In this document: piece after piece, positions 37,401-48,100 of the stretch
Layout of the letters: every line of letters begins with the position of its first letter
Position numbering within the stretch: the first letter of the stretch is position 1
Assembly (NCBI GenBank): GCA_964035545.1
Contig: OZ037772.1
Span: forward strand, 10,617,318 to 10,681,317
Direction: 5' to 3'
DNA from: Bugula neritina
Taxonomy: Eukaryota > Bryozoa > Gymnolaemata > Cheilostomatida > Bugulidae
DNA: 64,000 nt
Translations under genes and position numbers: made by a program
Notes under the pieces: generated by a model
What the model was told of the DNA's origin: nothing
What the model saw: only the letters and a program-made list of their open reading frames with translations
Database searches by the model: none

Positions 37401-38160
37401 TGAAAGTTTCCCTTTTTAAGTTTGAATATTCCCCAGTTAGCTAAATCAGTGCCATAACTGTGCGGTTTAGCACTCAATTACACCCTTAGTTATTTACAGT
37501 TACACATACATAGTTATTTAGAGTTACATATACATGCATACTTACAGTGACACATGCATACATACCTACGTACTGTTACACATACATATATACATACTTA
37601 CAGTTACACATACATACTTACAGTTACACATACATACATACTTACAGTTACACATACATACATACTTACAGTTACACATACATACATACTTACAGTTACA
37701 CATATATACTTACAGTTACACATTCATACATACTTACAGTTACACATGTATACATACTTACAGTTACACATACATATATACTTACAGTTACACATACATA
37801 CATACTTACACATACATACTTACAGTTACACATTCATACTTACAGTTACACATACGTACTTACAGTTACACATACATACTTACAGTTCTGCATTTAAACA
37901 TTTGCCTGAACGGAGGAATAATCGCATGTCTTACTTTTAAGTGAGTTTTGAAATGAAATAATAGAGAAACCAGTTCAAGGCATTGTTGAGAGCTGTGTAA
38001 ACACTAGATAATCACTATAATCATGATATAGATAATATCGTATGCCATGAAACTACTCTGTATAATTTTGTGAATTGTAAATATGCGTTATTCTATGACA
38101 AAGAGTAGTTATACCCCAAAGTAACTGATCAAGTACCTACCTTTTCTGCAATGAAGCCAT
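25465..38160 (-). CDS. Type II membrane WSC-domain carbohydrate sulfotransferase, paralog A
   Basis: Thirteen exons (minus): 38141-38160, 34353-34453, 30900-31249, 30368-30503, 30079-30234, 29488-29651, 28959-29081, 28700-28877, 28024-28164, 27352-27497, 26476-26672, 25921-26049 and 25465-25648, coding 674 aa. Every phase fits. Order: short cytoplasmic start MASLQKRKIY; signal-anchor IIVLFGVALVAYTAIY; WSC-like domain (LTLCEVL, CRVVCQPGGYLYATLM, RGECICTN, CKATC); TSR-like DGQKHWTEWMSAQ with QVRYRNC; second WSC-like domain (KFLGCFTSGS, CREICQNKSFLYAAV, SCYCVNSL); and a catalytic domain with 5'-phosphosulfate loop RYRSGSSMTQSF and 3'-phosphate motif VHLVRDPKSLIAAQ. These motifs suit the GlcNAc/Gal-6-O-sulfotransferase (CHST) family, which transfers sulfate from PAPS to glycans in the Golgi. 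Exon 8's donor differs in phase from its paralog. The acceptor of exon 9 is inferred. Confidence 0.92.
25735..25870. repeat. TGACATGA/TGACACA minisatellite
   Basis: About a dozen tgaca-cored units in the last intron of sulfotransferase A, between exons 12 and 13. The same TGACACAT core forms arrays in the nuclear receptor introns at 53.7-54.1 and 54.7-55.3 kb. Confidence 0.75.
26121..26450. mobile_element. hAT-like terminal fragment
   Basis: CAGGGGGTGTCCAACCTTTT at about 26121, followed by aagggccgcatt and gggggctgcggctt, is typical of a hAT 5' terminus. A counterpart ending in ggccacagatatg...ggggcc occurs near 26397. No clear target-site duplication or transposase was found. It is in intron 11 of sulfotransferase A. 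Confidence 0.5.
27040..27340. repeat. AT-rich TATAATATAATCATATA simple repeat
   Basis: Nearly pure A/T irregular repeat ending next to the donor of exon 10 of sulfotransferase A. Confidence 0.8.
27896..28043. repeat. 74-bp tandem duplication covering a splice donor
   Basis: Two almost identical 74-bp copies (anchors tatgtgcata at 27901 and 27975, tctaggacg at 27961 and 28035). The right copy contains the last bases of exon 9 of sulfotransferase A and its GTAAGT donor (complement at 28018-28023). The left copy repeats both within the intron. Confidence 0.93.
30296..30345 (-). mobile_element. tRNA-SINE tail fragment
   Basis: Only the 3' tail matches (acaagttcataatcaccatc then cgtgagaaatccctgatgaaa). 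It lies between exons 4 and 5 of sulfotransferase A. Confidence 0.6.
31278..31877. repeat. Inverted duplication, left arm (600 bp)
   Basis: The reverse complement of this segment matches 33123-33723 almost base for base. Only one substitution was noticed near the outer end (ccccaaagggc against ccccagagggc). The arm begins 28 bp intron-side of the acceptor of exon 3 of sulfotransferase A. Confidence 0.95.
32767..32912. mobile_element. TA-flanked MITE family A copy
   Basis: The left end is gatgcagtactaatggagaa and the right end, inverted, ggagcatgcagtagtgaagaa, with TA on both sides. The body has ctagattagaaatgtagcaa. It lies in the spacer of the inverted duplication. Confidence 0.8.
33123..33723. 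repeat. Inverted duplication, right arm (601 bp)
   Basis: Reverse-complement partner of 31278-31877, separated by a 1245-bp spacer, all within intron 2 of sulfotransferase A. An open frame at 33533-33790 is just the mirrored copy of non-coding sequence beside exon 3. Confidence 0.95.
34132..34267. mobile_element. MITE family A copy
   Basis: ggcgcagtaagaaaaaaatt at the left with TA before it, a body with aagcccgtgttctaaagttg, and an inverted end ggcgcagcagtaaaac. Terminal repeats are partly eroded. Confidence 0.7.
34519..34605 (-). repeat. Poly-G run followed by tRNA-like SINE head
   Basis: A G tract (about 19 G, an A, 7 G) abuts a minus-strand tRNA-like head (gttcctgtagtctaagtctt, then a gtttgatcc B box). 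The same head type is at 15526. The G tract may be the C-rich tail of that element. Confidence 0.5.
34634..34850 (-). mobile_element. tRNA-derived SINE, copy 4
   Basis: Near full length in reverse, with the tail at 34640-34690 (gtttccagtcactataatca), central block ggatgctcttcc-type (here ggttgctcttcctaacatca), and head ending ctcatggctgctc. In intron 1 of sulfotransferase A. Confidence 0.88.
36431..36940. repeat. Pentanucleotide microsatellite in homogeneous blocks
   Basis: About 510 bp of 5-bp units in successive blocks: ACTAT, then ACTAC, ACCAC (36612-36645), ACTAC, ACTGC (36682-36705), ACTAC, and back to ACTAT. Three long plus-strand frames (YTILYYT-type) are artefacts of the repeat. It is in intron 1 of sulfotransferase A. 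Confidence 0.95.
37490..37890. repeat. CATACTTACAGTTACACATA minisatellite
   Basis: About eighteen units of 16-24 bp varying in the number of CATA steps. It is in intron 1, about 250 bp from the first exon of sulfotransferase A. Confidence 0.93.
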
Positions 38161-38471
38161 GATAATAATGATGTAGTCACACCTATGTTAACAGCTACAC
38201 TATAAGTATAAGTATAACCTGTCGCAGGTATGCTATTGATGTTTACCTCGCACCCACTGCACCGTCTATTGCATTACTAACAACTATTACTTGCTGGTAC
38301 CTATTCATGTCACAATGAAAGCTGTAGTCAGTCGAACAATAGCAAGGAAACTTGAAACTCTAAAAGAGTATAAAGCTGCTATTGTAAATAGACGGACACA
38401 CAGACAGCTTTTATGCTGCGTGTTAATTATCATTGTAAATGTCAGTGAAAGTGATATTTAGTGAAGAAATA

Positions 38472-38682
38472 AGGAAGCAGCCGTGGTCTAGGGGTCAGAG
38501 TTTTGGATTAGTAAACACAAAGTCATTGGTTCAATCTCCAGCAAAGGCCATTGGTGATGTTTTTAAGAGCATCCAGTCATAATTGCTCATCTGAATAAGT
38601 CCTCGGCCTGATTTAAAGAACCCTCTTCATCAGGGTTCTCTCAGAGATAGTGATTAGAAACTTTCGTGAGTTTTATTTAGTA
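38472..38682 (+). mobile_element. tRNA-derived SINE with 8-bp TSD, copy 5
   Basis: Full-length copy from gaagcagccgtggtctaggg to tttcgtgagttttatttagta, flanked by AAGAAATA at 38464-38471 and 38683-38690. The duplication fixes the element's borders. Confidence 0.92.
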
Positions 38683-41424
38683 AAGAAATATAAAATAAAC
38701 GCAGGCTGGAAGCACATTATAAGAGAGCATAGAGGTAGATTTCTTATGCTGATTCACTGATTTACGTGTGCAGATTTAATATGTTAATTGCTCTGTAACA
38801 CTTTATAATTAAAGCATTCTTGTTTAGCATAAGAAAAAAATCGGTGTTAATATTAAATATCGAATTAGTTTGAAAATCATTTTTAGTGTTTTAGAATTTG
38901 TTTTAGTTGCCAAAAAAGCAAAGAAAAATTGTTAATTGGAATGTTTGTATAACTGTATAACTGTAATATTTACATTATCCCCCCATCATTTGGTTTAATT
39001 TGAAAAGACAACTCCTTTTCAAAAATTATTTTTCCTTTCTGACTTCTGAAAAGCTAAGAATAAATTACCTAGACTAGTTGCATTGCCTGCATTTTTATTA
39101 TTGTTACTTTAGCTAAGATAAAATTGTGCAGTGTGTAGGCATAGAAAGCATCAATGGGGTATTTTCATGTAACTTAGTAACAGCTAGTAAAAAAGCAATT
39201 TAACTAGGTGTTTGTTTTGTTTTATTAATTAGTCATAAGTGAAAAGAACGAATACATTTTACAGAAAAATAATAATATTAATGACAGCATTTTGGATATT
39301 AATGAGGCTAAAATGTCATATGAATGACTGAAAGCAGATAGAAAATATTATTAAACTCATTCAACTTAAATAGTTTTAATTTCAACTTCTTAGATTTGCC
39401 ATTGAATAGCTTCTTAGTTGACCTTTGAACCAAGCCTTCCCTTCTAAACTTTATTAATACCCTATTATACTATAGCTACCCCATAACTGCACAATGTGTA
39501 GGCATATAGATAGTACTATCAGTTTTATGTCTAGTATAATAATAATTAAACAATTTAGCTTGTTGTTAACAGCCAAATTGTTTTAGTCAAACAGCTAGTT
39601 GCTAAATTTCGACACAAAACAGCAATAGCAACGCAAAATTCTTGTTGATTTTAAAATAATAGTATTTTTCAGTACTTATTTAACCCATAAGTTGAAAGTT
39701 TACTAATGCAACTTTAATATTAATGCTTGAATCTACCGTTTTTTTGCTTACAAAATTTTGACAAATGGTTTTGAAACTTTTTGTAAGGTGATAAACAGTC
39801 ATGGTTAATAATATATATTTGAATAAAATATCTCCTATTTATAACAACAAAAATTTTAATCATTTCTGTATTTTTTTGATGCAAATAAACTTTGCTTGTA
39901 GAAAGTCAGTGTTTTGTCTGATAAAATATATAGGGCTACATGTACTAGTGCTCAGCTACAATTTTTAGTGTTTAAGTGTTTTAGCAAACTTATCAGTACA
40001 GTGTTAATACTTATGAAGTTGATAATATTAGTACTGACACTGATAGTGATAAATAATATCGATATAATATAATATAATTAAAATTATGATAATATCAATA
40101 TAATTGCATTACTGTATATTTCAGTTTTAGCACTAGTAGAGCTAAATATTGTGCATATACAGTACTCTTTGTAGTAATATCTGCTCCTCACAAAAGCACT
40201 TACTATTCAATTGTTTGACAACATAACACTCAATGAATGCCCTATAGTTACTGGACAATCACACTATCATAAACTAAAAGCAATTGGCAACTGCACTAGC
40301 CAGTTTGCATTATGACTAAAGACAACTAACTACAATTAGACTAAAGAATCATTGTTTAAGCAATTGAATGACCACTGGTAATTAAATATTGCTTTGTACA
40401 TGTTTTTGAAATTTTCAAGTACTTTTTTCATGATATGGGGCTCAAGTTTTCCAGTTTTAGGTAAGTTATTCCAAGCTCATATTATATTATGTGCTTATAA
40501 CTTTACCTGTGAGATTTGCCTATAACGCTTTGATGAAATCATTAATGCTGTTTGCTAGCTATAATATGCTGTTCAACATTTTCCAAAAATTTTGAAAGCT
40601 AGAACGTGCGTCAACTTTAGCTCTTTGCACACCTGCTATAATTTTATTTTGTCAGTTTAAAAAGGTCAAATAAGTTAAAAGTTAAAAACAAGAAATTTAT
40701 ACTATTTGTGAAACTTTTATATTAAATAAAAGCCATATATATACGTAAAAAACAGTATTTATTATCAACAATTAATAGTTCATTGTATTACAATTCATTA
40801 ACTTTATAATAGATCAATTATTATTATAATATTATATTGATTATATATCATAACTATTAAATATTATATAATTACATTAACTTATTGCTATTATTAACTA
40901 AAATTATAATTAACTTGACAACTAGTTATTATTTTCTGCAGAAATAGTTATAGTTATAAACTTCAGTTTTCTTCGTGATGTTAATCCGAAATGAAAAGGG
41001 TCTATTATAATAACATGGTGAAATACTGTTATAAAAGCATGGAATTTATTGGGTTATTGAAAATTAACAAATAACACCATGTTTTGAATATTTTGCAATC
41101 CAAGACAGATTCAACAGTTTTTAAAAATTGAATGTGTGTGTGTGTGTGTGTGTTGCAGGTATGCATGTAAATATTGTATATATTATTGTAAAACTTATAT
41201 TTTTTACTTCTTCAATGCATAGGGATATGCAAGTGTGTATATAATATATATGCATGTATTAGCTTAGTATTGAGAGTGATGCTCTGAAATCAATATAATG
41301 ACAATTATATTTGGGACAACTGACTGCAACAGCTTGGTGATAGAAGGAATACAACTAGGGAGCTTGTCCTTTTCAATGTTGGGTTGTCCGAAATAAGCTA
41401 TTCTCTATAATTGTTCAGCACAAT

Positions 41425-41590
41425 ATGATGGGTCGAGCCCAAATTATAAAGGCCATTGCAGATGTCTGGAAGAGCATCCAGTCATAATTGCTCCTGTACC
41501 ACATTTGAATATGTCTTTAGCTTGAGTTATATAAAAAATCATTCTATTAAAGCCTTCTTACGTACAGGGCCTATAAAATTAGATATTTTC
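41425..41590 (+). mobile_element. tRNA-SINE, partial copy
   Basis: B box gggtcgagcccaa, then tggaagagcatccagtcata and attgctcctgtaccacattt. The head is truncated and the tail decayed. Confidence 0.75.
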
Positions 41591-41999
41591 TTACAAATGC
41601 CCAGCTATTTTATAATCTGACCCACTCTAGCTAATATATTTAGTATCTAAACTACCGTCTGCTTCGTAAACTCTTCAAACTATTGGATTATGTATAACGG
41701 ATGTAAAGAGAAAGAAAGGATATTATTTTCTTTCAGCAAATACGGCTTGTTTACTCAATTAAAGTTAAATACTTAGCAGGCAACGCTGTCTAGCTGCTTA
41801 AATAAAAAGAAACTGTAAGCAGCACCTATTCAGTTGGCAGCAGTTTTTTGCACAGCTATAGTAAAAGTAGCAGATATTTACAATTTTGGGCATGTATAAT
41901 TCAATCCATGTAGAATTTAAAAATTAGTCCGAATGAGACGAAGCTTTAGCACTACTCATTGATATATTTAATTTTTGTTTTATATTTTATGTTATATAT

Positions 42000-42051
42000 T
42001 TTATATGGTATATGATATATGATATATGATATATTATATATATATATATAT

Positions 42052-42145
<94 letters not shown>
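42000..42145. repeat. (AT)n microsatellite
   Basis: About 145 bp of almost pure alternating AT, ending 33 bp before the acceptor of the signal-anchor exon of sulfotransferase B. Confidence 0.95.
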
Positions 42146-42149
<4 letters not shown>

Positions 42150-42178
42150 GGTTATGATAAACTCTTTGCATGTTTCAG

Positions 42179-45100
42179 GCCTCTAAAAAGCTTTAAAACG
42201 TTAGGAGTTGTCCTAGCATGCGTGTCAATTATTGCATGTCTATACACCTTTCAGTTGAAGATCAACTTAGAAATTGTAAAGTTTAAAAATGGTAAGCAAT
42301 ATGGTATTGGTGGACATAGCGTATGCTTGCTTTTCCCTTTATATTATAAGCATGTTATTATATCTGGTATTAACATTGAATGCTTTTCACCAGGCATTGT
42401 ATAGTATAATATAATGCACTTGTATACACACAAACCATGTAAAAGCAGTTATTTATATAGTTTTATTTTAAAAAACTATCGAAAATTAAAAGCAAATAAA
42501 TAACTCTACAAAGTAAAGGTCAGCCAGCTGAGTACATGAGTAATTGAATTTGCTAAACTAGTAATTGAATTCTTTGCAAACATTGAAACAAATTGCCTTT
42601 GTAGCAATCCATGATTAATTAAATTTGTATATAATTATTTATAACTAAATTGAGACTGTGCTGTTTTTATAGAAATGTATACAGTCAAGATTCTTTTACA
42701 TCTGACTGAGTCTTTAGCCTCCTTTAAAACAGGCCCTTCCATCAGGGGTGTATTCACAAGATAGTGACTATCAACTTAGTGAGCCTTTTTAACGCAGACT
42801 TTCTTTTGTTTGTTGTAATCAGTCGTTTTTTCCCATCGTTTGTAGTGCCATTGCTTACCAGTAATAATCAAACCTATATACAGCTTAGTCGAGTAACAAC
42901 TCCAACTTTAGCAAATATTCCTTCCAAAGAAGTAAATCAAAAGGTAAAGGATTTCTAGCCTGATAGCTATATAGTCTTAAAACTGCATATACACTTACAT
43001 AAAAAACTTTACACATGTAACGGTTGCTAGAATAATTTTTAGGGAGCTAATAGGTTTTGTGATAAAAAAAGTAAATTGTTTGCTATAACTTTTAGAAAAA
43101 CAGCAAGCTAAATATATAACTAAACTATGATATATCTCGTGGTATCTTGTACTATAACCAAGTACATGTCATTTAGAGAGAGGAAGTTTTGAAGAAAGAC
43201 AAAGACCTAACTTTGCTAACCTCTTGCGAAAAATATGAAAAACTGGCTTTATTTGAAAATCAGACCTCATTGAGCTCTACTAATCTTACAACCGAGCAGT
43301 GTAGAAGTCAATGTGCCATCAGAGACACTGTCTATGCCACACTTAGGGTAAACAAGCTTAAAACTCCTTCTAGGTTATACAATTCCAGATTATGAAATGT
43401 TTTTATATATACAGACATAAACAAAGTAGATATTATAACTTTTAGGTAACTTTTTAGTTATCTTTACAAAGTTTGTTAAACTTATTTACAAGTGACGTCA
43501 ACATGAACTCAACTAGTTTATATATATTTTTTGTAAAATTTATTTCTGTGTTTCTTCTGTTATTTTAATTTTAGCAAAATTACGTTGCAATCATGGAAAA
43601 ATAGATTTCTATCAAAAAAGATGCACAAAACTAAAGGCCTGGCCACACACTTGTGAGAATCACACGAAATTGCTATTTGACACGAAAAAACAATCATACG
43701 TGAAAAAGTTTAAGGGAATTCAAACGACATCGACTTTGTTGGGTGTACACAACGATGACAATGGACGAAAATCACAATCAACGATAAGCACCATTCAATT
43801 GGTCAATAGAATTTTAGCAACAATAAATATTTCATTTCTACCACGTCTCTCTTTGGCAATTTTCTGCTGTTTGTATCTCGTGCAAGACTCATTCACGGAC
43901 TATTCATGAGAATAACTCACAAAAATTCTCACGAGCGTGAGGCCAGGCCTTATAAGTATTAAATTGCCAGTTATGAAATGAACTATGATAGGATAATAAA
44001 AAATTCAGCCTATAGAATACAAATAACTAAACTATCTACAATAATTGTGATGTCAAAGAGATAGTTAACCGATTATAAAATATTACTACGTTTCAGATAA
44101 ACACTGTATAATGTCTACTTTCTTTTTGCTTTAACTTTTGTATTGTTTATTCAGAAAGGAGAGTGCTTCTGTTTCAATGAAAACATTCCCATGAAAATAG
44201 TGGACATGGAGAAATGCAATGTCACATGCCATGGACAAGGTCAAGGCTGTGATCCAGTCAATTTACCACATGCTGTCACTATGAGGACAGGTTTGCAAAT
44301 CTCTTTGTGTTTGAACAATGATAATTTGAGTTCGCCGAGCAATGCGTTGTGGCATATTTATAGCGAAAGACACCATGTGCAGATGCTTAGAATAAAAAAT
44401 ACCTATAAATAACTTATACATATAGATACTTCAAATGTTTATTTCCTGCCATACTGGCCTGGCCTGAGAATCACATGAAATCGTCTGTTTGACACGAAAA
44501 CACAAACATACGATCAAATTTGAGAGAATTCAAACGAAACCGTCTTTGTTGGGTGCACCCAACAAAGACGATGAACGAAAAATTGCAATTAACGATAAGC
44601 ACCATTTGTTTGGTCAAAGGAATTTTAGCAACAGTAATTATTTCATTTCTACCAAGTTTCTCTGTTTGGCAATTTTCTGCTGTTTGTACCTTGAGCAAGA
44701 CTCATTTACGAACTATTTATTATGTGTTTTGTCCGACGAGTGTGTGGCTGGTCATAACAAGAGGATAACTCACGAAAATCGTCACACAAGTTTCGTGTGA
44801 TTCTCACGAGCGTGAGGCCAGCTGCCTTAAGATGTGTATTTCTGTCATACTTGGTTGTGTATTTCTGTCATACTTGGTTGTGTATTTCTGCCATACTTGG
44901 TTGTGTATTTTCCACCATATATGGGTGTGTGTTTCCAGCTATACTTGGAAGTGTGTTTTTCATCGCGCTTTAAAGGTTTAAACTAGTAATTGTGAAGTTT
45001 CTGAGTCATACTATGTGTGCACAGGATTAAAAGATGGCAACAGAGACTGGACTCCTTGGATGTTTGTACATGATTTGAATGTTAAGGTCAGATATAGAAA

Positions 45101-48100
45101 CTGTGATAGAAGTAAGAGTACAAAATGGAAATGTCAACCAAAGTTTCAAAAACTGGCTGTAGCTGAGAAGACACCATTGGATCCAGGTGGGCTGTCAGAG
45201 AATACTTGAGCTGTCTATAGGTTTTTTTAATAAACTGAAATGAAATATGCTTAGATTTTCTAGGGAGCAGCTGTGGTCTTATAGGGTTTATAGAGTGTTG
45301 GCTTAGTAAACTTATTAAAGTTATGGATTCACACCCCAGCAAACATCTGCAACAACCGTGGTCTAGAGGTTAGAGCGTTTCCTAGTGAACACGAGGTCAT
45401 GGGTTCAGCCCTGACAAAGGCCGTTGGTGATGTTAGGAAGAGCATCCAGTCATAATTGCTCCTGTGACACATATGAATAAATTTTTGTCCCAGTTTAAAA
45501 AAACTTTCCCATCAGGGGCTCTTACAAGAATAGTGACTATAAACTTTCGTAAGTTTTTACACGCTGAAACTTTCTGAAAATAATTGTGTGCAGTGCTGAA
45601 GTGATAGTTAAAATTCAAAAACACAATTTAACAAAGAAGTTCCTAAATTGTCAGTATTTCAGCAATTCCAGACTTTGTCATTTGGCACTTTACAAGCTCA
45701 CTTTACCTTCTATAACATAGAAACAAGAAAAAATGTTAATATTGATACAAATACTAACATTTTTCTGATTAAACACTAGTTTAGTATTATAACTTCAGCC
45801 CTTTATGCCATACATTTGCAATGTTTTATGTATATATATAATTCCTGCTAAGTTTTTTGTATTCACAATAATATATGACATGAGCATCATAATCGCTAGG
45901 TGGGTGAGTTTGAAATCAGATTTAATTGGATGGTAACCAACTCTGTCTTTTTAGAATCCAAGTATTTGATTGGCTGTTTCACAGAAAAGACCATTATGCA
46001 AGAGAATGGGTTTCCATTCATGAAAATTTCAGGAAAAAATTTGGGCGATGCTTCCGCGAGCTGTAGGGGTTTCTGCAAAAGAAATCAAAGCAAGTATTCC
46101 ATTCTCAAAAAAACTTCCAAGAACATGGTGAGCAGACAACTTCAACTTTTAATTACTCAGTTTTATTCATATGAGATTCAACTTTCTGATTATAGTTGCG
46201 AACACTCTGATTAAGTGTTTGCATGAATTTATTCACTATAATACCATTGAAAAAATAATCACAAGTGTAACTAATAGTGTGACATCTTTTTAAACTACAA
46301 ACTATACAACCTGTAAGCAATAATTGGGTGGATAAGTTATAAGAAAGAGTCAAAACCAAAAATGAAATGCGTTTTGTGCAGTTTCTAGCTAATGATTTAA
46401 AAGGACAAAGCCTATATTTGCAAATGTTTCAGCACCCTGTGATGTGCATGTAATGCATATTTTGGACATTTAAATTGTTATGTATATAAATTTATATTAG
46501 CTACAATTTTATATTGAGTTGGTTGAAACAATTTATTTAATTAGTTATTCTTTTAATATTTTACAACCATTGTAAGATCATTCATACTACTTTATAACCA
46601 AGCATACTTCAATGAACATTTTAAATAAGTTTTCTTTAATTTTACTATCACAGCAGAGTTAGGGTAAGACAATTTCTTATTTGTTAAAGCTAGCTATACC
46701 TTGACTCCAACAGTCCCACTGACTTTACTACATACTTTCTTAATTGAAGTTCTTTTGATTATTCTGTTAAATTTGAAAAATTATAACCAGCACTTGTTTG
46801 AAAGTTTCTACATGTTTATTTGTTACAATAAACTTGGAATTAAAACTACAACAAAATACAATAAAATGTTATAGTTTGAAACTCATTCACTAAATTATCA
46901 ATCTGAATATTATAATGTTTTACAGCTCACCTGCCACTGTAGAAACAGCTTAGCTCTCTCTAGACCATCCAATAGCTGTCCAAATAATGGATTAATCATT
47001 CTATTTGCACAGGGAAAACCTATAATGCTAGAGGTATGTTATTAAAGTAAACTTCAATTGTTATTTGGAAAATGTATAAAGGTCAAATAAAACAACTTAA
47101 ACCATCGTTCAGTTTATGTTATTCTATAGTTATAATTGTGTGCAAATTGCACATGTATATGTGTTTAAATAAAGTATTATACTTTATGTAATTTGCTTTT
47201 TTTATAATGTGCTTTAAGCAAAATTGAAAACTGGAAAGTTATTTTTTCAGTTTGAAGGGGAAGTTAGAAAAACAGGCAAGGTTCTTGTCTTAGGAAGGTA
47301 CAGATCTGGATCTTCCACCACTCAGTCTCTCTTTGTTAAGAATCCCAACTCATTCACCCTGTTTGAACCTGGAAAGATGAAAACTTCGGATTTGGAAAGT
47401 GATTTAGCTTTAGTAAAGGTTTGGTAGCTCCAAACAAGTTTCAATGTAATTCTTTATAATACAATAATTTAATTCTATGATTTCTCTGATTTTCTTATGC
47501 ATGCATTTGATTTCATATTAAGAAACTTTCAGCTGTTCAAAGCTAGCTTTCTGATGCAGTATTGCTTTTATATTCAATCCAATATGTTATTGATGTGCAC
47601 ATGTCTTATTGAACTTGCTTAGAATAAAGAAGTAATGAAAGTTTGTAAAAATTTATGTCTCGGAAGCATATAGACATACAGACAAAACTGTGGCATTTTG
47701 CTTAATTATGAAAACCATCATTTATTTTGCATAATTTATTATTGATGATACAGTCATTGTTTTGTTCTAATTATTTAAACTAACTTAATTTTGAGTAGAA
47801 CTTTCGCAGTACAGGTAAGAGAGAGTTTTAGTCTTTGTTGACATTTAGCATTGTTGTAGCTATCTGCTTTTATAATATCTAACATACAATACTGCTTTGT
47901 GTGGTGATTAATTTTGTTGAAATTGCTGTTTAGTCTAGCGTGTTTCCTTGTTCCACATGTGACTAACAATTTCCTATTTCATTCAGTTGAAATGTATAAT
48001 AAATTTCTAATAGAAAATAATAAAACTTATATAATATGTCGATCAATCTTACTAAACTCTGAATACATAAGCCTACTTAGAATCAAATTATTAAAAAAAT

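Larger units (their letters stand above)
38161..42178. promoter_or_regulatory. Shared upstream region of the two sulfotransferase genes
   Basis: A 4-kb region lies between the first exon of paralog A (minus) and the first recognised exon of paralog B (plus). It should contain both promoters and the small undetected first coding exon of B. It contains one SINE with a target duplication (38472-38682), a partial SINE (41425-41590), a TG run (41134-41152) and an AT tract (42000-42145). The rest is AT-rich with no recognisable gene. Confidence 0.55.

Noticed and set aside
37534-37944. Three open plus-strand frames rich in HTYLQLHIHTY
   Set aside because: Products of the cttacagttacacatacat minisatellite.
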